A stretch of DNA of 64,000 nt from an uncultured Treponema sp. (GCA_910584475.1 CAJUBD010000016.1:1-64000); one strand, 5' to 3'; positions 34,653 through 44,199 are shown, counted from the stretch's first letter. Notes: a model not told the origin generated them from the sequence alone. Numbers and translations: made by a program.

Positions 34653-36575
34653 TTACATTCCGCGAATTACTTCGAGAATCGCATCGCCAAATTTTTCCGC
34701 TTTGATGTCGCCGATTCCATGGATTGTATAGAGCGCGGAACGCGTCGCGGGCTTTTTGTTCGCGAGTTCCATCAAAGTTTTGTCGCTGAAAATATAGTAG
34801 GGCGGAATGTTGTTTTCTTCTGCGATTTTTTTGCGCCACAATTTCAGTCGCGCCGCCAAGTTTTGAGTTTGCGAGTCGCTTTGAAGCGTGTCGGAAATTT
34901 CTGCACGCTTGTGCAAAATGGCTTGCTTTTTTGGAAACGCGAGCTGCGCTTTTTTCTGCGATGCGAAATCAATGCGAACTGGAAGTTCAACTTTGTCGCG
35001 GTTTGAAAGAATTTCTTTTCCGAGCGAAGTTACAGTAATTACATTGTAATCGCCTGTGCGTTTTATGATGCCGGCATTTTCCATTGCGTCCACAAGTTCA
35101 AACCATGCCTGTTTGGAAAGTTCCGTGCCAATTCCCCAAGTGCTCAAAAAATTGTGATTGTTTTTCGTGACTTTTTGATTTCGCGAGCCAAGTAAAATGT
35201 CTATGATATGCGCCGCGCCGAAACGTTCGCGCACGCGATAGACGCACGACAAAAATTTTTGTACGGGAACTGTTACATCCTGATTTTTTATTCCCCCGCC
35301 TTCACAAATATCGCAGCAACATTGCGCTTCGGAATTGGCGGAATTTTCATCGTAAGATTTTGGTTCGTATTTTTCTCCAAAATAATTCAGCAAAACTTGG
35401 CGACGGCATTTTCGCGCGTTGGCAAAGTCGAGCATTGCCTGCAAAAGCCTTTCGCTTTTGAAAGATTCGTCTTCATCTTTTTCGCGGAAAAAATAACGTA
35501 CTCGATGAGCGTCGCCCGCATTGTATAAAAGAAGCGCGTTGCTAGGCAAGCCATCCCTTCCCGCGCGTCCGATTTCCTGATAATATTGTTCGATGGATTT
35601 TGGCAGCGCAAAATGAATTACATAACGAACGTTAGGCTTGTTGATTCCCATTCCAAATGCGACAGTGGCTACCATTATATCTACTTGATCGCGGATGAAT
35701 TTTCTTTGATTTTCACCGCGCACTTCATCGCTCAAACCGGCGTGGTAAGGGAGCGCGGAAAAATGTTGCGCCTGCAATTCTTCTGCAAGTGAATCGACTT
35801 CTTTTCGCGAAAGACAATAAATTATTCCGCTTTCGTCCTTGTGACTTTCTATGAACGAAGTGATTTGCCTTATACCGTCGTTTCGCGGCTGAACTTGGAG
35901 AAAAATATTTTTTCTGTTGAAACTTGAAACCAAGACGCTCGCGTTTTTCAAGTCAAGATTTTTGAGCACATCCTGCTGCACTTGCTTTGTGGCGGTCGCC
36001 GTCAGCGCAAGGCAAGGCGCGTTTGGAAATTCCTTTCTAAACGAGGTGATTTCCAGATAGTCCGGGCGGAAGTCGTGTCCCCACTCACTTATGCAATGCG
36101 CTTCGTCAATAGTGATGCAGCTCACTTTGAGATTCGATTCGCGGAAAATATTTTTCACTCGCTCAGTCGCCAAACCTTCAGGCGAAACGTAAATCAATTT
36201 CGCTTCGCCTGATTTTATGGATTTTACGGTTTGAATGTAATCATCGTATTCTAGCGTGGAATTCAAAAACACTGCGTTCACGCCAGCTTCTTTTAGCGCG
36301 CCCACTTGGTCTTGCATCAACGCTATGAGCGGCGAAACTACAATAGTAACACCCGGAAAAATCAGCGCTGGAATTTGGTAGCACAAAGATTTTCCGCCGC
36401 CAGTCGGCATGACTGCGAAAGTGTCGCGCCCTGACAAAATATTTTGAATGATTTCTTTTTGTCCAGCGCGGAATTTCAAGTAACCGAAAACGTTTTTTAA
36501 AACCGTTTCGGGTTGTGCGCCGACAAAATCTGTCACGCCGTGTGAAAACAAATTTGACATAATTTGATTTTGCAT
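34653..36575 (-). CDS. recQ: ATP-dependent DNA helicase RecQ
   Basis: 3'-5' helicase acting in recombination and fork repair. The 640-aa protein has superfamily-2 motifs: MPTGGGKSLCYQIPAL (motif I), DEAHCISEWGHDFRPDY (DEAH box with aromatic loop), TATATKQVQQD, and QEIGRAGRDGLPS (motif VI); an RQC zinc site (CCCDIC with upstream CRR) and a C-terminal HRDC domain (LKLWRKKIAEENNIPPYYIF). Start MQNQIMSN at 36575 is preferred; MSNLF at 36560 is possible. Confidence 0.95.
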   Translation of the reverse strand: MQNQIMSNLFSHGVTDFVGAQPETVLKNVFGYLKFRAGQKEIIQNILSGRDTFAVMPTGGGKSLCYQIPALIFPGVTIVVSPLIALMQDQVGALKEAGVNAVFLNSTLEYDDYIQTVKSIKSGEAKLIYVSPEGLATERVKNIFRESNLKVSCITIDEAHCISEWGHDFRPDYLEITSFRKEFPNAPCLALTATATKQVQQDVLKNLDLKNASVLVSSFNRKNIFLQVQPRNDGIRQITSFIESHKDESGIIYCLSRKEVDSLAEELQAQHFSALPYHAGLSDEVRGENQRKFIRDQVDIMVATVAFGMGINKPNVRYVIHFALPKSIEQYYQEIGRAGRDGLPSNALLLYNAGDAHRVRYFFREKDEDESFKSERLLQAMLDFANARKCRRQVLLNYFGEKYEPKSYDENSANSEAQCCCDICEGGGIKNQDVTVPVQKFLSCVYRVRERFGAAHIIDILLGSRNQKVTKNNHNFLSTWGIGTELSKQAWFELVDAMENAGIIKRTGDYNVITVTSLGKEILSNRDKVELPVRIDFASQKKAQLAFPKKQAILHKRAEISDTLQSDSQTQNLAARLKLWRKKIAEENNIPPYYIFSDKTLMELANKKPATRSALYTIHGIGDIKAEKFGDAILEVIRGM

Positions 36576-36656
36576 AAATGTTCTTTTACTATAATAGAAA
36601 TTTTTATTTTTGTCATCCAAATATATTTAAAGTAATGTCAAGGTTGTTGTCAATAT

Positions 36657-36779
36657 TTAAAATCGACGTCAGAAATATCGTGACAATTTTAACTTCAAGT
36701 TTTGTCGGTGAGCACCTTACCAAAAACTAGCTTATTGCGATTTCTCGCCTTGTGTGAAATCGCATTTTCACCCCCCCCC
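36657..36779. repeat. Class A palindromes and a C9 tract upstream of recQ
   Basis: TTAAAAT/ATTTTAA (36657-36692), a CAAGTTTT...AAAAACTAG unit with GGTG/CACC inside (to 36730), and GCGATTTC/GAAATCGC (36737-36763). Nine C follow at 36771-36779, about 200 bp upstream of the recQ start and 63 bp past the GH35 stop. Confidence 0.72.
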
Positions 36780-36842
36780 AATTGAATCTGAAGATTCACT
36801 CATCGCCAAAGAATGACACGCATCGCGCGGCTTTTTCACAAA

Positions 36843-38993
36843 CTACAAATCTATGAAAGTTTTCTTAAGCGCGCGCGCTTTCACGCCATGCAAAATTTTA
36901 AGCGAATCATCTTCGCCAAAATCCGGCCATTCTTCGATAAAAATGTCCGAGCCTTTTTTCAGCGCGTCTATTTCCAATATGAACTCGTGCGCGTTTTTGC
37001 CATAACGCTCAAGGGCGATTTGCCACGGATAGCCTTTGCCGTGGTAAATTTCATCGTCAAGCAAAACATCGTTTTCAAAAAGGCGCGCACAATTTCCGTC
37101 GTAATCAAAATCCACAAGGACATCGCAAGGCTCGTTCCATTCGCCAATGCAAATTTTATATTTTGCGCAATTTTCATCATCGCTGATTTTTTCAAACGAA
37201 ATTTCGGGGCAAGGAATTTTTTCCAAAGCGCATTCGTAAACGAAAAATCCGTCGTCGCATTTTTCACATGAAAATCCTTCGGGCATTTTTTCAAGGGCAG
37301 GAAAACATTTGAAAGAAACGCTTCCATCGCTCTCAAATACAAGCCGACTTTTTTCGCAGGAATTGTCTTGAAAGAAAACGCTTTCAGTGACGAGCAAATG
37401 TTGCTTTCCGCGAATGAAAACTTTGTGTGCTTTCAATGCGTCAGCGCGGGAAAGGGTAACGATGTCGCAGTCAGGCAACGCGCCGACAAATTGGTACAAT
37501 TTCGGATTCGCATCCTTCGCTGAAACAACGCTGGATTTTTTTTCCGCGCACGAATCGCTAGGCGTGGCGGCGGAATAAAACACGAACGACTCGCGCTCAT
37601 TGTCCAGACGGCAAAGGGGCGTGGCAAGCGAGGTTTTCAAAATACCGTTTCCGATTTTCATATTGAACGGCAAAAAGAAAAAGTCGCCGTCCGCAATGTC
37701 CACTTTCGGAAAATTCACGCTGCCCGCAGAAAGCGACACGCGATTGTGCGCCGACATTTTTTGCCTGCGCTGAAAATTGTTCACAAAAATAAATCCGCAA
37801 TTTTCTTTTTCGTCTCGGCGAACGCTCGTTCGCAAATCCGAATTGTTTTTAGGCACGGTCGGATTCTCATTCGGAATTTCAGTTTTGCTTGCGGCAAGTT
37901 TTTCGCCAAAATCGTGCACGAAAAGCGAAAGAAGTCTTATCTCATCGTAAGTGCCGTTCGGGAAACCGTATTCCCCGAGCGGCGCACGGAAATCGTAATT
38001 TTTTACGCTCATATCGTTTAGCGAGCCGGTCGCGACATTCTCTTCAAGCGTGGTCAGTTTGCCCTCGGGATTTTGTCCGCCGTGATACATATAGTAACCG
38101 AGCAAAGTGCAACCGCTTCCAATTTTTGCAAGGCTCATCGCGCCGATGTCTTTGGGATGAGAAACTGGACGACGCTTTTGCGTTATTTGAAGTCCGCCGC
38201 CAAGTTCGGCAGTGAGATACGGAAATTTTTCCATATCAAAAGTGATGCCCTCGCCAATTCCAAAGTCGCAGCCAATAGCGTGATCGTTGCGCTCATAAGT
38301 GAAAACATAATTTCCGCTCGGCTCGATTTCGGTGGTGCGCGGATCCCACGGCGCTTCGCAATAGCCGCCCATCACGGGAAGCATTCCAGCCGTCACCGCG
38401 CCGCCCCATCCAGTCGCCGTATAAAGCGGAACGTCAAATCCAATTTCGCGCGCCATCTCTTGCAAATGCCGCATGTGCTTTTCGCCCGCCTCGCCTTTGA
38501 GGCCGCCGCAATGTCCGTACTCGTTTTCGATTTGCACGCCGATAATCGGTCCGCCGTTTTTCAAAAGCAAATCTTTCACTTGATCGAAAGTCGCCTTGTA
38601 GAATTTTTCCACTTCGGCGAAATACGCTTCATCATTCGTCTTTCGCGCATTGGGAAATCTCGCCACGAGCCAGTCTGGAAATCCTCCGTGCCTGACTTCC
38701 GCATGGCTCCATGGACCAATTCGCAAAATCATCACAAGACCACATTCCGCCACAGTTTGCACGAATTTGCGTAAATTGCGCTGGCCGCTCCAATCGAATT
38801 GATTTTCGATTTCTTCGTGGTGAATCCAAATCACATACGAACTTACAATGTCCACGCCGCCTTCCTTCATTTTTAGAAGCGAATCGCGCCACATTGATTC
38901 GGGACAACGAGAATAATGGATTTCGCCCATAATCGGAAACCACCGCCGACCATCTTTAAAAAGGCTTTTTTTGTCAAAAGAATAAGCCGTCAT
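36843..38993 (-). CDS. Beta-galactosidase, glycoside hydrolase family 35
   Basis: 716-aa GH35-type retaining glycosidase. The (beta/alpha)8 domain starts with GEIHYSRCPESMW; the acid/base Glu lies in GVQIENEYGHCGG and the nucleophile Glu in YLTAELGGG; MYHGGQNPEGKLTTL is the typical loop at the barrel end. Beta-rich C-terminal domains follow. There is no signal peptide, so it probably acts on imported galactosides. Start at 38993 with GGAGG; transketolase upstream is on the same strand. Family assignment is firm; the substrate could be another galactoside-containing oligosaccharide. Confidence 0.9.
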   Translation of the reverse strand: MTAYSFDKKSLFKDGRRWFPIMGEIHYSRCPESMWRDSLLKMKEGGVDIVSSYVIWIHHEEIENQFDWSGQRNLRKFVQTVAECGLVMILRIGPWSHAEVRHGGFPDWLVARFPNARKTNDEAYFAEVEKFYKATFDQVKDLLLKNGGPIIGVQIENEYGHCGGLKGEAGEKHMRHLQEMAREIGFDVPLYTATGWGGAVTAGMLPVMGGYCEAPWDPRTTEIEPSGNYVFTYERNDHAIGCDFGIGEGITFDMEKFPYLTAELGGGLQITQKRRPVSHPKDIGAMSLAKIGSGCTLLGYYMYHGGQNPEGKLTTLEENVATGSLNDMSVKNYDFRAPLGEYGFPNGTYDEIRLLSLFVHDFGEKLAASKTEIPNENPTVPKNNSDLRTSVRRDEKENCGFIFVNNFQRRQKMSAHNRVSLSAGSVNFPKVDIADGDFFFLPFNMKIGNGILKTSLATPLCRLDNERESFVFYSAATPSDSCAEKKSSVVSAKDANPKLYQFVGALPDCDIVTLSRADALKAHKVFIRGKQHLLVTESVFFQDNSCEKSRLVFESDGSVSFKCFPALEKMPEGFSCEKCDDGFFVYECALEKIPCPEISFEKISDDENCAKYKICIGEWNEPCDVLVDFDYDGNCARLFENDVLLDDEIYHGKGYPWQIALERYGKNAHEFILEIDALKKGSDIFIEEWPDFGEDDSLKILHGVKARALKKTFIDL

Positions 38994-39091
38994 TTCAACC
39001 TCCATTTGTCAAGCGCGTACAAACGCGACGCCCTTCGTTGCAAAAATTTCACGAAATTACTTTTAATTTCCTTGATTTGTGCAGAGGGCTT

Positions 39092-39245
39092 CATACCCCG
39101 ACGCTCTGTGTCGAGGTATGTTGATTTCCGGCAATTTCTAAATTTTCAGATTTGGAAATCGCCGGAAAAGGCGTTTCGCGATGAATCGAGAAACGATTGT
39201 AAACGCACGAGCTTTTTGCTTAAAAAAAACTCGTGATAAAACTGA
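39092..39245. repeat. Class C hairpin copy 2 followed by further palindromes
   Basis: CATACC (39092-39097) with GGTATG (39115-39120) and CGACGC with GTGTCG inside, followed by TTGATTT: the same layout as 1282-1310 with compensating stem changes. Next come TTTCCGGC...GCCGGAAA (39126-39169), a GTTTC/GAAAC pair and an ACGAG...CTCGT pair (near 39208-39234), in the same module order as the 51744-51849 cluster. Confidence 0.7.
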
Positions 39246-39254
39246 CGGCGCGAA

Positions 39255-41231
39255 TCAGCCGTTGCGTTTTATCGCTTCCGCCAATTTTTCCGCGGTGAAT
39301 CCCAAATGTTCCGCCACTTTGTTCGCAGGGCCGGATTCTCCGAATCGGTTTATCGTGAAAAGGTCGCCGCAAGAGGCGTATCCTTCCCAGCCCATGCTCA
39401 CTCCGGCTTCCGCTACCATCACGCGAGCGGCTCCGCCCAAAATCTTTTTCTTCTCCTCAGCCTTTTGGGAATCGAAAATCGTCTTGTCAAAAACGGAAAC
39501 GACTCGGATTTTTTTGTTCGGAACGAGCTTCGCAGCGGCAAGAGCCATATTCACTTCGCTTCCTGTCGCAAGAATCGTGATGTCGGGCTTGTCGCCGCCT
39601 TCCTGAACAATGTATGCGCCAAACTTTTTCGCGCTCGCCTTCCAATTTTTGTCGGACTTTTCATATACGGCGAGGTTTTGGCGGCTGAGCGCAAGGCAAG
39701 TCGGATTCTTTTTTGAAGCCATCGCCATTTCCCAAGCAAGGCAAGTTTCCTCCGAATCACCCGGGCGCAAGACATGAACGCCGGGAATCGCGCGAAGCGC
39801 GGCGAGCGTTTCAATCGGCTGGTGAGTCGGTCCGTCTTCGCCAACATAAATTGAATCGTGCGTCAAAACATAAATCGTGTTCAATCCCATCAAAGCCTGG
39901 ACACGCAAATTGGCACGAAGATAGTCGCTGAAAATCAAGAACGTCGCGCAGAACGGACGAAGCCCGCCGTGCAAATTTATTCCGGCACAAATCGCAGACA
40001 TCGCGAATTCGCGGATGCCGAATTCAATCGTGCGTCCTTTTCGGTTTTGTGCGCTGTAAGTGCCGTCGTCGTTTTTCACTTGCGTCTTGTTCGGTCCCAT
40101 CAAGTCAGCAGAACCGCCCACCAAGTTCAGATATTTGTCCGCCATCACGTTTATCATTTTTCCGCTTGAATTGCGAGTGGCGTCGCTTTGACCGATTTTA
40201 TATTTCGGCGCTACGGATTTTCCTGTGGGCTTTCCGGCAAAGAAAGCGTCCCACATTTTTCGAAGCTCGGGATTTTCTTTCGACCACGCGGCGAACTCGG
40301 CGTTCCATTTCTCTTCGGCGGCGGCAAAGGAAGCCTTTTTCGATTCAAAATATTTTTGCGCTTCTGGATCGACATAGAATTCCGCGCCTTCAGGAATTCC
40401 CAATTTTTTGCGTGCGGCGACGATTCCTTCCGCGCCAAGCGGCGCACCATGAACGTCCGCCGTTCCTTGCTTTGGCGCACCTTTTCCAATCACAGATTTT
40501 AGCATGATTAAAGTCGGCTTGTCCTCGCATTTTTTCGCTTCGTTCACGAGTTCGACGATTTTGGCGACATCGTACATGCTTCCACGCAAGACTTGCCAGC
40601 CGTAAGCCTCGTAACGCTTGGCGATATTTTCGGTAAAAGTGATGTTCGTGCTGCCGTCAATGCTGATTTGATTTTGGTCATAAAAAACGATGAGTTTTCC
40701 CAATTGCAAATGCCCTGCGAGACTCGAGGCTTCGGAAGAAATTCCTTCTTCGAGACAACCTTCGCCCACAAGCGAATATGTGTAATGGTCAACGATTTTG
40801 TGATTTTTCGTGTTAAATCGCGCGGCAAGCATCGTCTCGGCAATCGCCATTCCCACCGCTTCCGCCACGCCCTGTCCGAGCGGACCTGACGTGCACTCCA
40901 CGCCGTCCGTCTGTCCGTACTCAGGATGCCCCGGGCATTTCGAGCCGACTTGTCGGAATTTTTTTATGTCGTTCAAGGAAACCTTGTATCCGCTCAAATG
41001 CAAAATCGAATAAAGCCACATCGAGCCGTGCCCCGCAGAAAGAATGAAACGGTCGCGATCCACCCATTTTGAGTTGGCGGGATTGTGTTTCATAATCTCG
41101 CCGTAGAGGACAGCGGCGAGTTCCGCCGCGCCGAGTGGCAAGCCGGGATGTCCAGAATTCGCCTTTTGAATGGCATCCATCGAAAGACTGCGAACGGACA
41201 AAGCCGCGGCAGCGATTCCTTTTTCGTTCAT
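39255..41231 (-). CDS. tkt: Transketolase
   Basis: Thiamine-diphosphate enzyme of the non-oxidative pentose phosphate pathway. The 658-aa protein has AIQKANSGHPGLPLGAAE at the N-terminus, GPLGQGVAEAVGMA, the ThDP/metal segment GEGCLEEGISSEAS...DQNQISIDG, and in the second domain FGIREFAMSAICAGI and HDSIYVGEDGPTHQPIE. ATG 41231 has AGGAG upstream. It follows ptsN by 42 bp on the same strand. Confidence 0.97.
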   Translation of the reverse strand: MNEKGIAAAALSVRSLSMDAIQKANSGHPGLPLGAAELAAVLYGEIMKHNPANSKWVDRDRFILSAGHGSMWLYSILHLSGYKVSLNDIKKFRQVGSKCPGHPEYGQTDGVECTSGPLGQGVAEAVGMAIAETMLAARFNTKNHKIVDHYTYSLVGEGCLEEGISSEASSLAGHLQLGKLIVFYDQNQISIDGSTNITFTENIAKRYEAYGWQVLRGSMYDVAKIVELVNEAKKCEDKPTLIMLKSVIGKGAPKQGTADVHGAPLGAEGIVAARKKLGIPEGAEFYVDPEAQKYFESKKASFAAAEEKWNAEFAAWSKENPELRKMWDAFFAGKPTGKSVAPKYKIGQSDATRNSSGKMINVMADKYLNLVGGSADLMGPNKTQVKNDDGTYSAQNRKGRTIEFGIREFAMSAICAGINLHGGLRPFCATFLIFSDYLRANLRVQALMGLNTIYVLTHDSIYVGEDGPTHQPIETLAALRAIPGVHVLRPGDSEETCLAWEMAMASKKNPTCLALSRQNLAVYEKSDKNWKASAKKFGAYIVQEGGDKPDITILATGSEVNMALAAAKLVPNKKIRVVSVFDKTIFDSQKAEEKKKILGGAARVMVAEAGVSMGWEGYASCGDLFTINRFGESGPANKVAEHLGFTAEKLAEAIKRNG

Positions 41232-41273
41232 AAAAAACTCCTATTATATCGCCGCGCAATTTGCGAAGCGTTT

Positions 41274-41720
41274 TTACAAGCCTCTTGCCGCTTCCGCCAA
41301 CTCTTCCGCGCTGGCGCGGTTTTTCAGCAAGTTTACGAAATTTTCATTTTTGAAAAGCCCTGCCAAATTCGAAAGCACTTGCAAATGCGTCTGCGAATTG
41401 CTTGTCAAAAGCACGAAAAGCACCGAAACTTTTTTTCCGTCGGGCGCGTTCATATCGATCGGGTTTTTCAAATAGACCACAGTAATCTGCTGGCTTTCGT
41501 CATCTTTGAGAATCACATCGCGACAATGCGGAAGTGCGATCCCGTGCCCTACCGCCGTGCTCATAACTTTTTCGCGCCGGCAGAGTCCTTCGTACAATTG
41601 CGCCGCCGTAACGGAATCGGGCAAAGACATTTTCGGGCAAATCTGCTCGTACACTTCAAAAACATCGTTCGCGTCAACATTCATCACGCCACCGCGCCTT
41701 ATCATTTGCGCAAGATTCAT
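41274..41720 (-). CDS. PTS IIA-type (PtsN/EIIA-Ntr-like) phosphocarrier
   Basis: 148-aa EIIA domain of the fructose/nitrogen class; the phospho-accepting His is in VGHGIALPHCR (about residue 66), and TVVYLKNPIDM and VLFVLLTS match the family core. No EIIB/EIIC sugar permease is near, so a regulatory role as in PtsN-type systems is likely. GGAGGGG precedes ATG 41720 at the end of a class B leader hairpin. Confidence 0.87.
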   Translation of the reverse strand: MNLAQMIRRGGVMNVDANDVFEVYEQICPKMSLPDSVTAAQLYEGLCRREKVMSTAVGHGIALPHCRDVILKDDESQQITVVYLKNPIDMNAPDGKKVSVLFVLLTSNSQTHLQVLSNLAGLFKNENFVNLLKNRASAEELAEAARGL

Positions 41721-41730
41721 TTTCCCCTCC

Positions 41731-42020
41731 TATAAAAAGTCAAGAGCGAAATAGTTGGCAATCTGAAAGATTGCGACTTTCGCATTGGCTTTTTAGTGTG
41801 CGCGGTAAGCAACTTGTTGCGACGCGCACAAGTATATAAGCAAGTTTGCAGCGCAAACTTGTCATGATAAAAATGCCGTGCTATTTCAGTGGCGTTTTTA
41901 TCATACCTCCTGTAAAAAATCAATGGCAAAATTTTTAGCAATACGAAAGATTGCGACTTTCGCGAATGGCTTTTTAAAGTGCGCGTCAAACAATCTGTCA
42001 ACACGCACAATTATACGACA
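41731..42020. repeat. Two tandem class B leader units
   Basis: Unit 1: AAAAAGTCAA/TTGGCTTTTT arms, GTGCGCG (41798-41804) with CGCGCAC (41823-41829), CAAGTTTGC/GCAAACTTG (41841-41861), and a 14-bp ATGATAAAAATGCC stem with one G-U pair (41864-41904). Unit 2 starts at about 41905 (CCTCCTGTAAAAAATCAA) and repeats the GACTTTCGC, GGCTTTTT and GTGCGCGTC...GCGCAC blocks. Each unit begins with CCTCC, the complement of a Shine-Dalgarno; the left one is that of ptsN. Confidence 0.75.
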
Positions 42021-42107
42021 AATTTTGCAAGTTGCAACGCAACTGGACAAATTTGATTTGATGAAAGCCGAGCCATTCGTGCGACATTCACCATATCTCC
42101 CGTAAAT

Positions 42108-43571
42108 TCAGACGACAGTAAAATCATTGCGACGCTGTTTTTCCACCACATAACGAATCGCGTCAGCGATGTCTTCGTAATTGCATTCCATTCCCTCGAT
42201 TGAAAGTTCGAGAGTCGCCTCGTCTTCCACCGCCGCATCTGGATTCGAATTTATCGATTCCAAAATCCTGTTGATATGCGTGAAAAGCTGCGACAGAATC
42301 ACCAATTCCTGCTGCGGAAATTGATTGAACTGTGCGCTTGAAGATTCCACATCGTAGACAAGCGCGCTCACTCGAGAATAGAGAGAAAGCGCCTGCTTGC
42401 GAATCGCGCCAACAGGATAGTCCGCAAAATAATTGTAGCGTCTTTTTATTATAGCATATCTTTCGGCGATGTGCAAGAAAACATATTTTTTTTCTTCGCT
42501 CGTCAGCGCGAAATTTGCCGGAAACATCCGCTTCATCAAAACTGTCAAATCCTTTTCCTTGCTGTATTCAAAATCCTTGAGATAACTGTCCAAAATATAT
42601 TCCGGAATTTTGAACGTAAGATTCTGAAGGTCGCCTGGATCTTTTTCCATTTCGCTTCCATTCCACGGACCGATTGCCGGAACGATTTGATTTTTGTACC
42701 AAAGCCGGGTTTCGACGCCGAAAAGTTCCAAGCCGATTTTTTTGGAATGCGCCAAGAAATTTTCTACGGAATCGCAATTTTCCGTGCATAGAGTTTCAAG
42801 GTTGTCAAAGAATGTGAAAGCCAGCTGTTCTTCAATCGTGGCGCATGGACCTTCTGTTTCAATTATTCTGATGAGAGACTTTTCGAATTCCTCGCACCAA
42901 AGAATCCGCTCGCGGTCGCTGTCTTCAATCTGAACCGCGCCAGAATTGTTTTCGCGTTCCTTATGAATCGGCCGAATTTCGATTACGCCTTTGTCCCAAT
43001 TTGTCACTTTGCACAAAATGCGATCGCCCACGGCAAGACCCTTGTTGTCGATAAAATGAGAAAGGTCGCATCCAGTGATTTTTACGCGCGAAGGAAGCTC
43101 GAAATCCAAGGCCGCCAAATCCAAATCCATCAGCGCGGGATCGGAGGCGATGTATTGCACTTCGTATTCCTCGCCAAAAAGCCGATACAAATCAAGCACG
43201 GTTTCTTTGCGAAATTCGCCCACGCGGGTCTTGAGCTTTTCTCCATTGCACACGAATGTGAACGCCGCAGGATTTTGCATTTCGTCGACGAACGGCATAA
43301 AGCGATGCCCCGGAACGAACATTTTGTTCTTGACTTCTTCTGGAGTGAGCGTAAAACTGAAATATTTCCCCGTAAACACCGCCGCCCGCGTGAGAAATTC
43401 TCCGGATTCGACTTGAAAAACATAAGGACTTTCCGACAAGTAAGCGTCGCTTTCGTCCTGATTCAGATTGAATCCATTTTCACGCATCTGCCGCGTAAAA
43501 TCTTTGAGAGTAAAAGGTTTGTCACATGAACGCAAAAAAGCGTCCACAGCAAAATCTTCCGAAACCTTCAT
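42108..43571 (-). CDS. Conserved hypothetical protein, probably Treponema-specific
   Basis: 487 aa, soluble, no family recognised. The N-terminal 60 residues (DAFLRSCDKPFTLKDFTRQM onward) look like a winged-helix domain; the C-terminal third is helical and acidic. TATCTT on the minus strand (43583-43578) lies 6 nt before the ATG with no Shine-Dalgarno, so the mRNA may be leaderless. It is divergent from the sigma-factor gene, separated by a 630-bp regulatory region. Confidence 0.8.
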   Translation of the reverse strand: MKVSEDFAVDAFLRSCDKPFTLKDFTRQMRENGFNLNQDESDAYLSESPYVFQVESGEFLTRAAVFTGKYFSFTLTPEEVKNKMFVPGHRFMPFVDEMQNPAAFTFVCNGEKLKTRVGEFRKETVLDLYRLFGEEYEVQYIASDPALMDLDLAALDFELPSRVKITGCDLSHFIDNKGLAVGDRILCKVTNWDKGVIEIRPIHKERENNSGAVQIEDSDRERILWCEEFEKSLIRIIETEGPCATIEEQLAFTFFDNLETLCTENCDSVENFLAHSKKIGLELFGVETRLWYKNQIVPAIGPWNGSEMEKDPGDLQNLTFKIPEYILDSYLKDFEYSKEKDLTVLMKRMFPANFALTSEEKKYVFLHIAERYAIIKRRYNYFADYPVGAIRKQALSLYSRVSALVYDVESSSAQFNQFPQQELVILSQLFTHINRILESINSNPDAAVEDEATLELSIEGMECNYEDIADAIRYVVEKQRRNDFTVV

Positions 43572-43650
43572 AATTATAAGATAGCACAGTTTGAAAAAAA
43601 TTTAAATAGCAATATGAGACTTTCTTCGTTGCTGAAAATTAAGGAACATT

Positions 43651-43722
43651 TAAAATCGGCGGCCAAAATATCGCCGCTGATTTTAATAAGAGTTTGTCAT
43701 TGTCGGGCTTGACCCGACAATC
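43651..43722. repeat. Class A repeat followed by TTGTCGGG hairpin
   Basis: AAAATC (43652-43657) with GATTTT (43679-43684) around a GGCGGC...GCCGCT core, then AGAGTTTG; TTGTCGGG (43700-43707) pairs with CCCGACAA (43713-43720). The second hairpin recurs in part near 2030 and at 45357-45378. Confidence 0.75.
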
Positions 43723-43766
43723 TATTTTGTACTTGTCCGCGCCGCAACAAGTTACTAACGCGGGCG

Positions 43767-43810
43767 AATTAAGCATCCTCGAAACCTGAAGATTTAGAGG
43801 ATGCTTAATT
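43767..43810. terminator. Long hairpin with T-run in the sigma-factor upstream region
   Basis: AATTAAGCATCCTC (43767-43780) pairs perfectly over 14 bp with GAGGATGCTTAATT (43797-43810), followed by TTT. It has the form of a terminator on either strand and could insulate the sigma-factor promoter from the neighbouring gene. Confidence 0.55.
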
Positions 43811-43841
43811 TTTGGACACCTTTTTAAGCATATTTCTCAGT

Positions 43842-43912
43842 TTTTGACGGAAATTGCGTCAAAATGATACATTTTTTTTTAAAAATTTTGTGAATGCGTC
43901 AAAATGCGTCAG
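43842..43912. promoter_or_regulatory. Candidate enhancer (UAS): repeated CGTCA sites
   Basis: TTTTGACG (43842-43849) and CGTCAAAA (43857-43864) form a perfect inverted repeat with a 7-bp spacer. CGTCAAAA recurs at 43897 and CGTCAG at 43907, i.e. 40 and 10 bp further on, keeping the sites on one face of the helix. They lie about 220-265 bp upstream of the -24 box, a typical position for a sigma-54 activator site. The activator itself is not in the window. Confidence 0.6.
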
Positions 43913-44119
43913 CGAATTTTTATGAGCGCGATTTTCTTTTTTGAAAATATTTGAAAAACATAGAAAATATTTGAAATTCAGCGAATTATCTTTGATTTAT
44001 GCGAAATATATTCTAAAAAATATCATATAATGTTATTCTATTCGGTTTTTTGCGGAAAAAGAGCATCGTTCGCATATTATTTTCGTTAAATTTGCCAAGA
44101 AATTGTAAAAAACGAATTC

Positions 44120-44136
44120 TTGGCACGAAACTTGCT
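44120..44136 (+). promoter_or_regulatory. Sigma-54 (-24/-12) promoter
   Basis: TTGGCACGAAACTTGCT matches the RpoN consensus (YTGGCACG, N4, TTGCW) at every defined position; GG at 44122-44123 and GC at 44134-44135 have the required 10-bp spacing. The predicted start near 44147 leaves a leader of about 50 nt before ATG 44200. No good sigma-70 promoter competes nearby, although an isolated TATAAT exists at 44026-44031. Confidence 0.88.
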
Positions 44137-44199
44137 ACAAAGAATACGAGTAAAAATACTCATTTAAAAATATCCAAAACCATCTTTAGGAGGACGGTT

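Noticed and set aside
44050..44199. 50-codon N-terminal extension of the sigma factor
   Set aside because: It would start upstream of and run through the sigma-54 promoter, and there is a strong AGGAGG just before ATG 44200.
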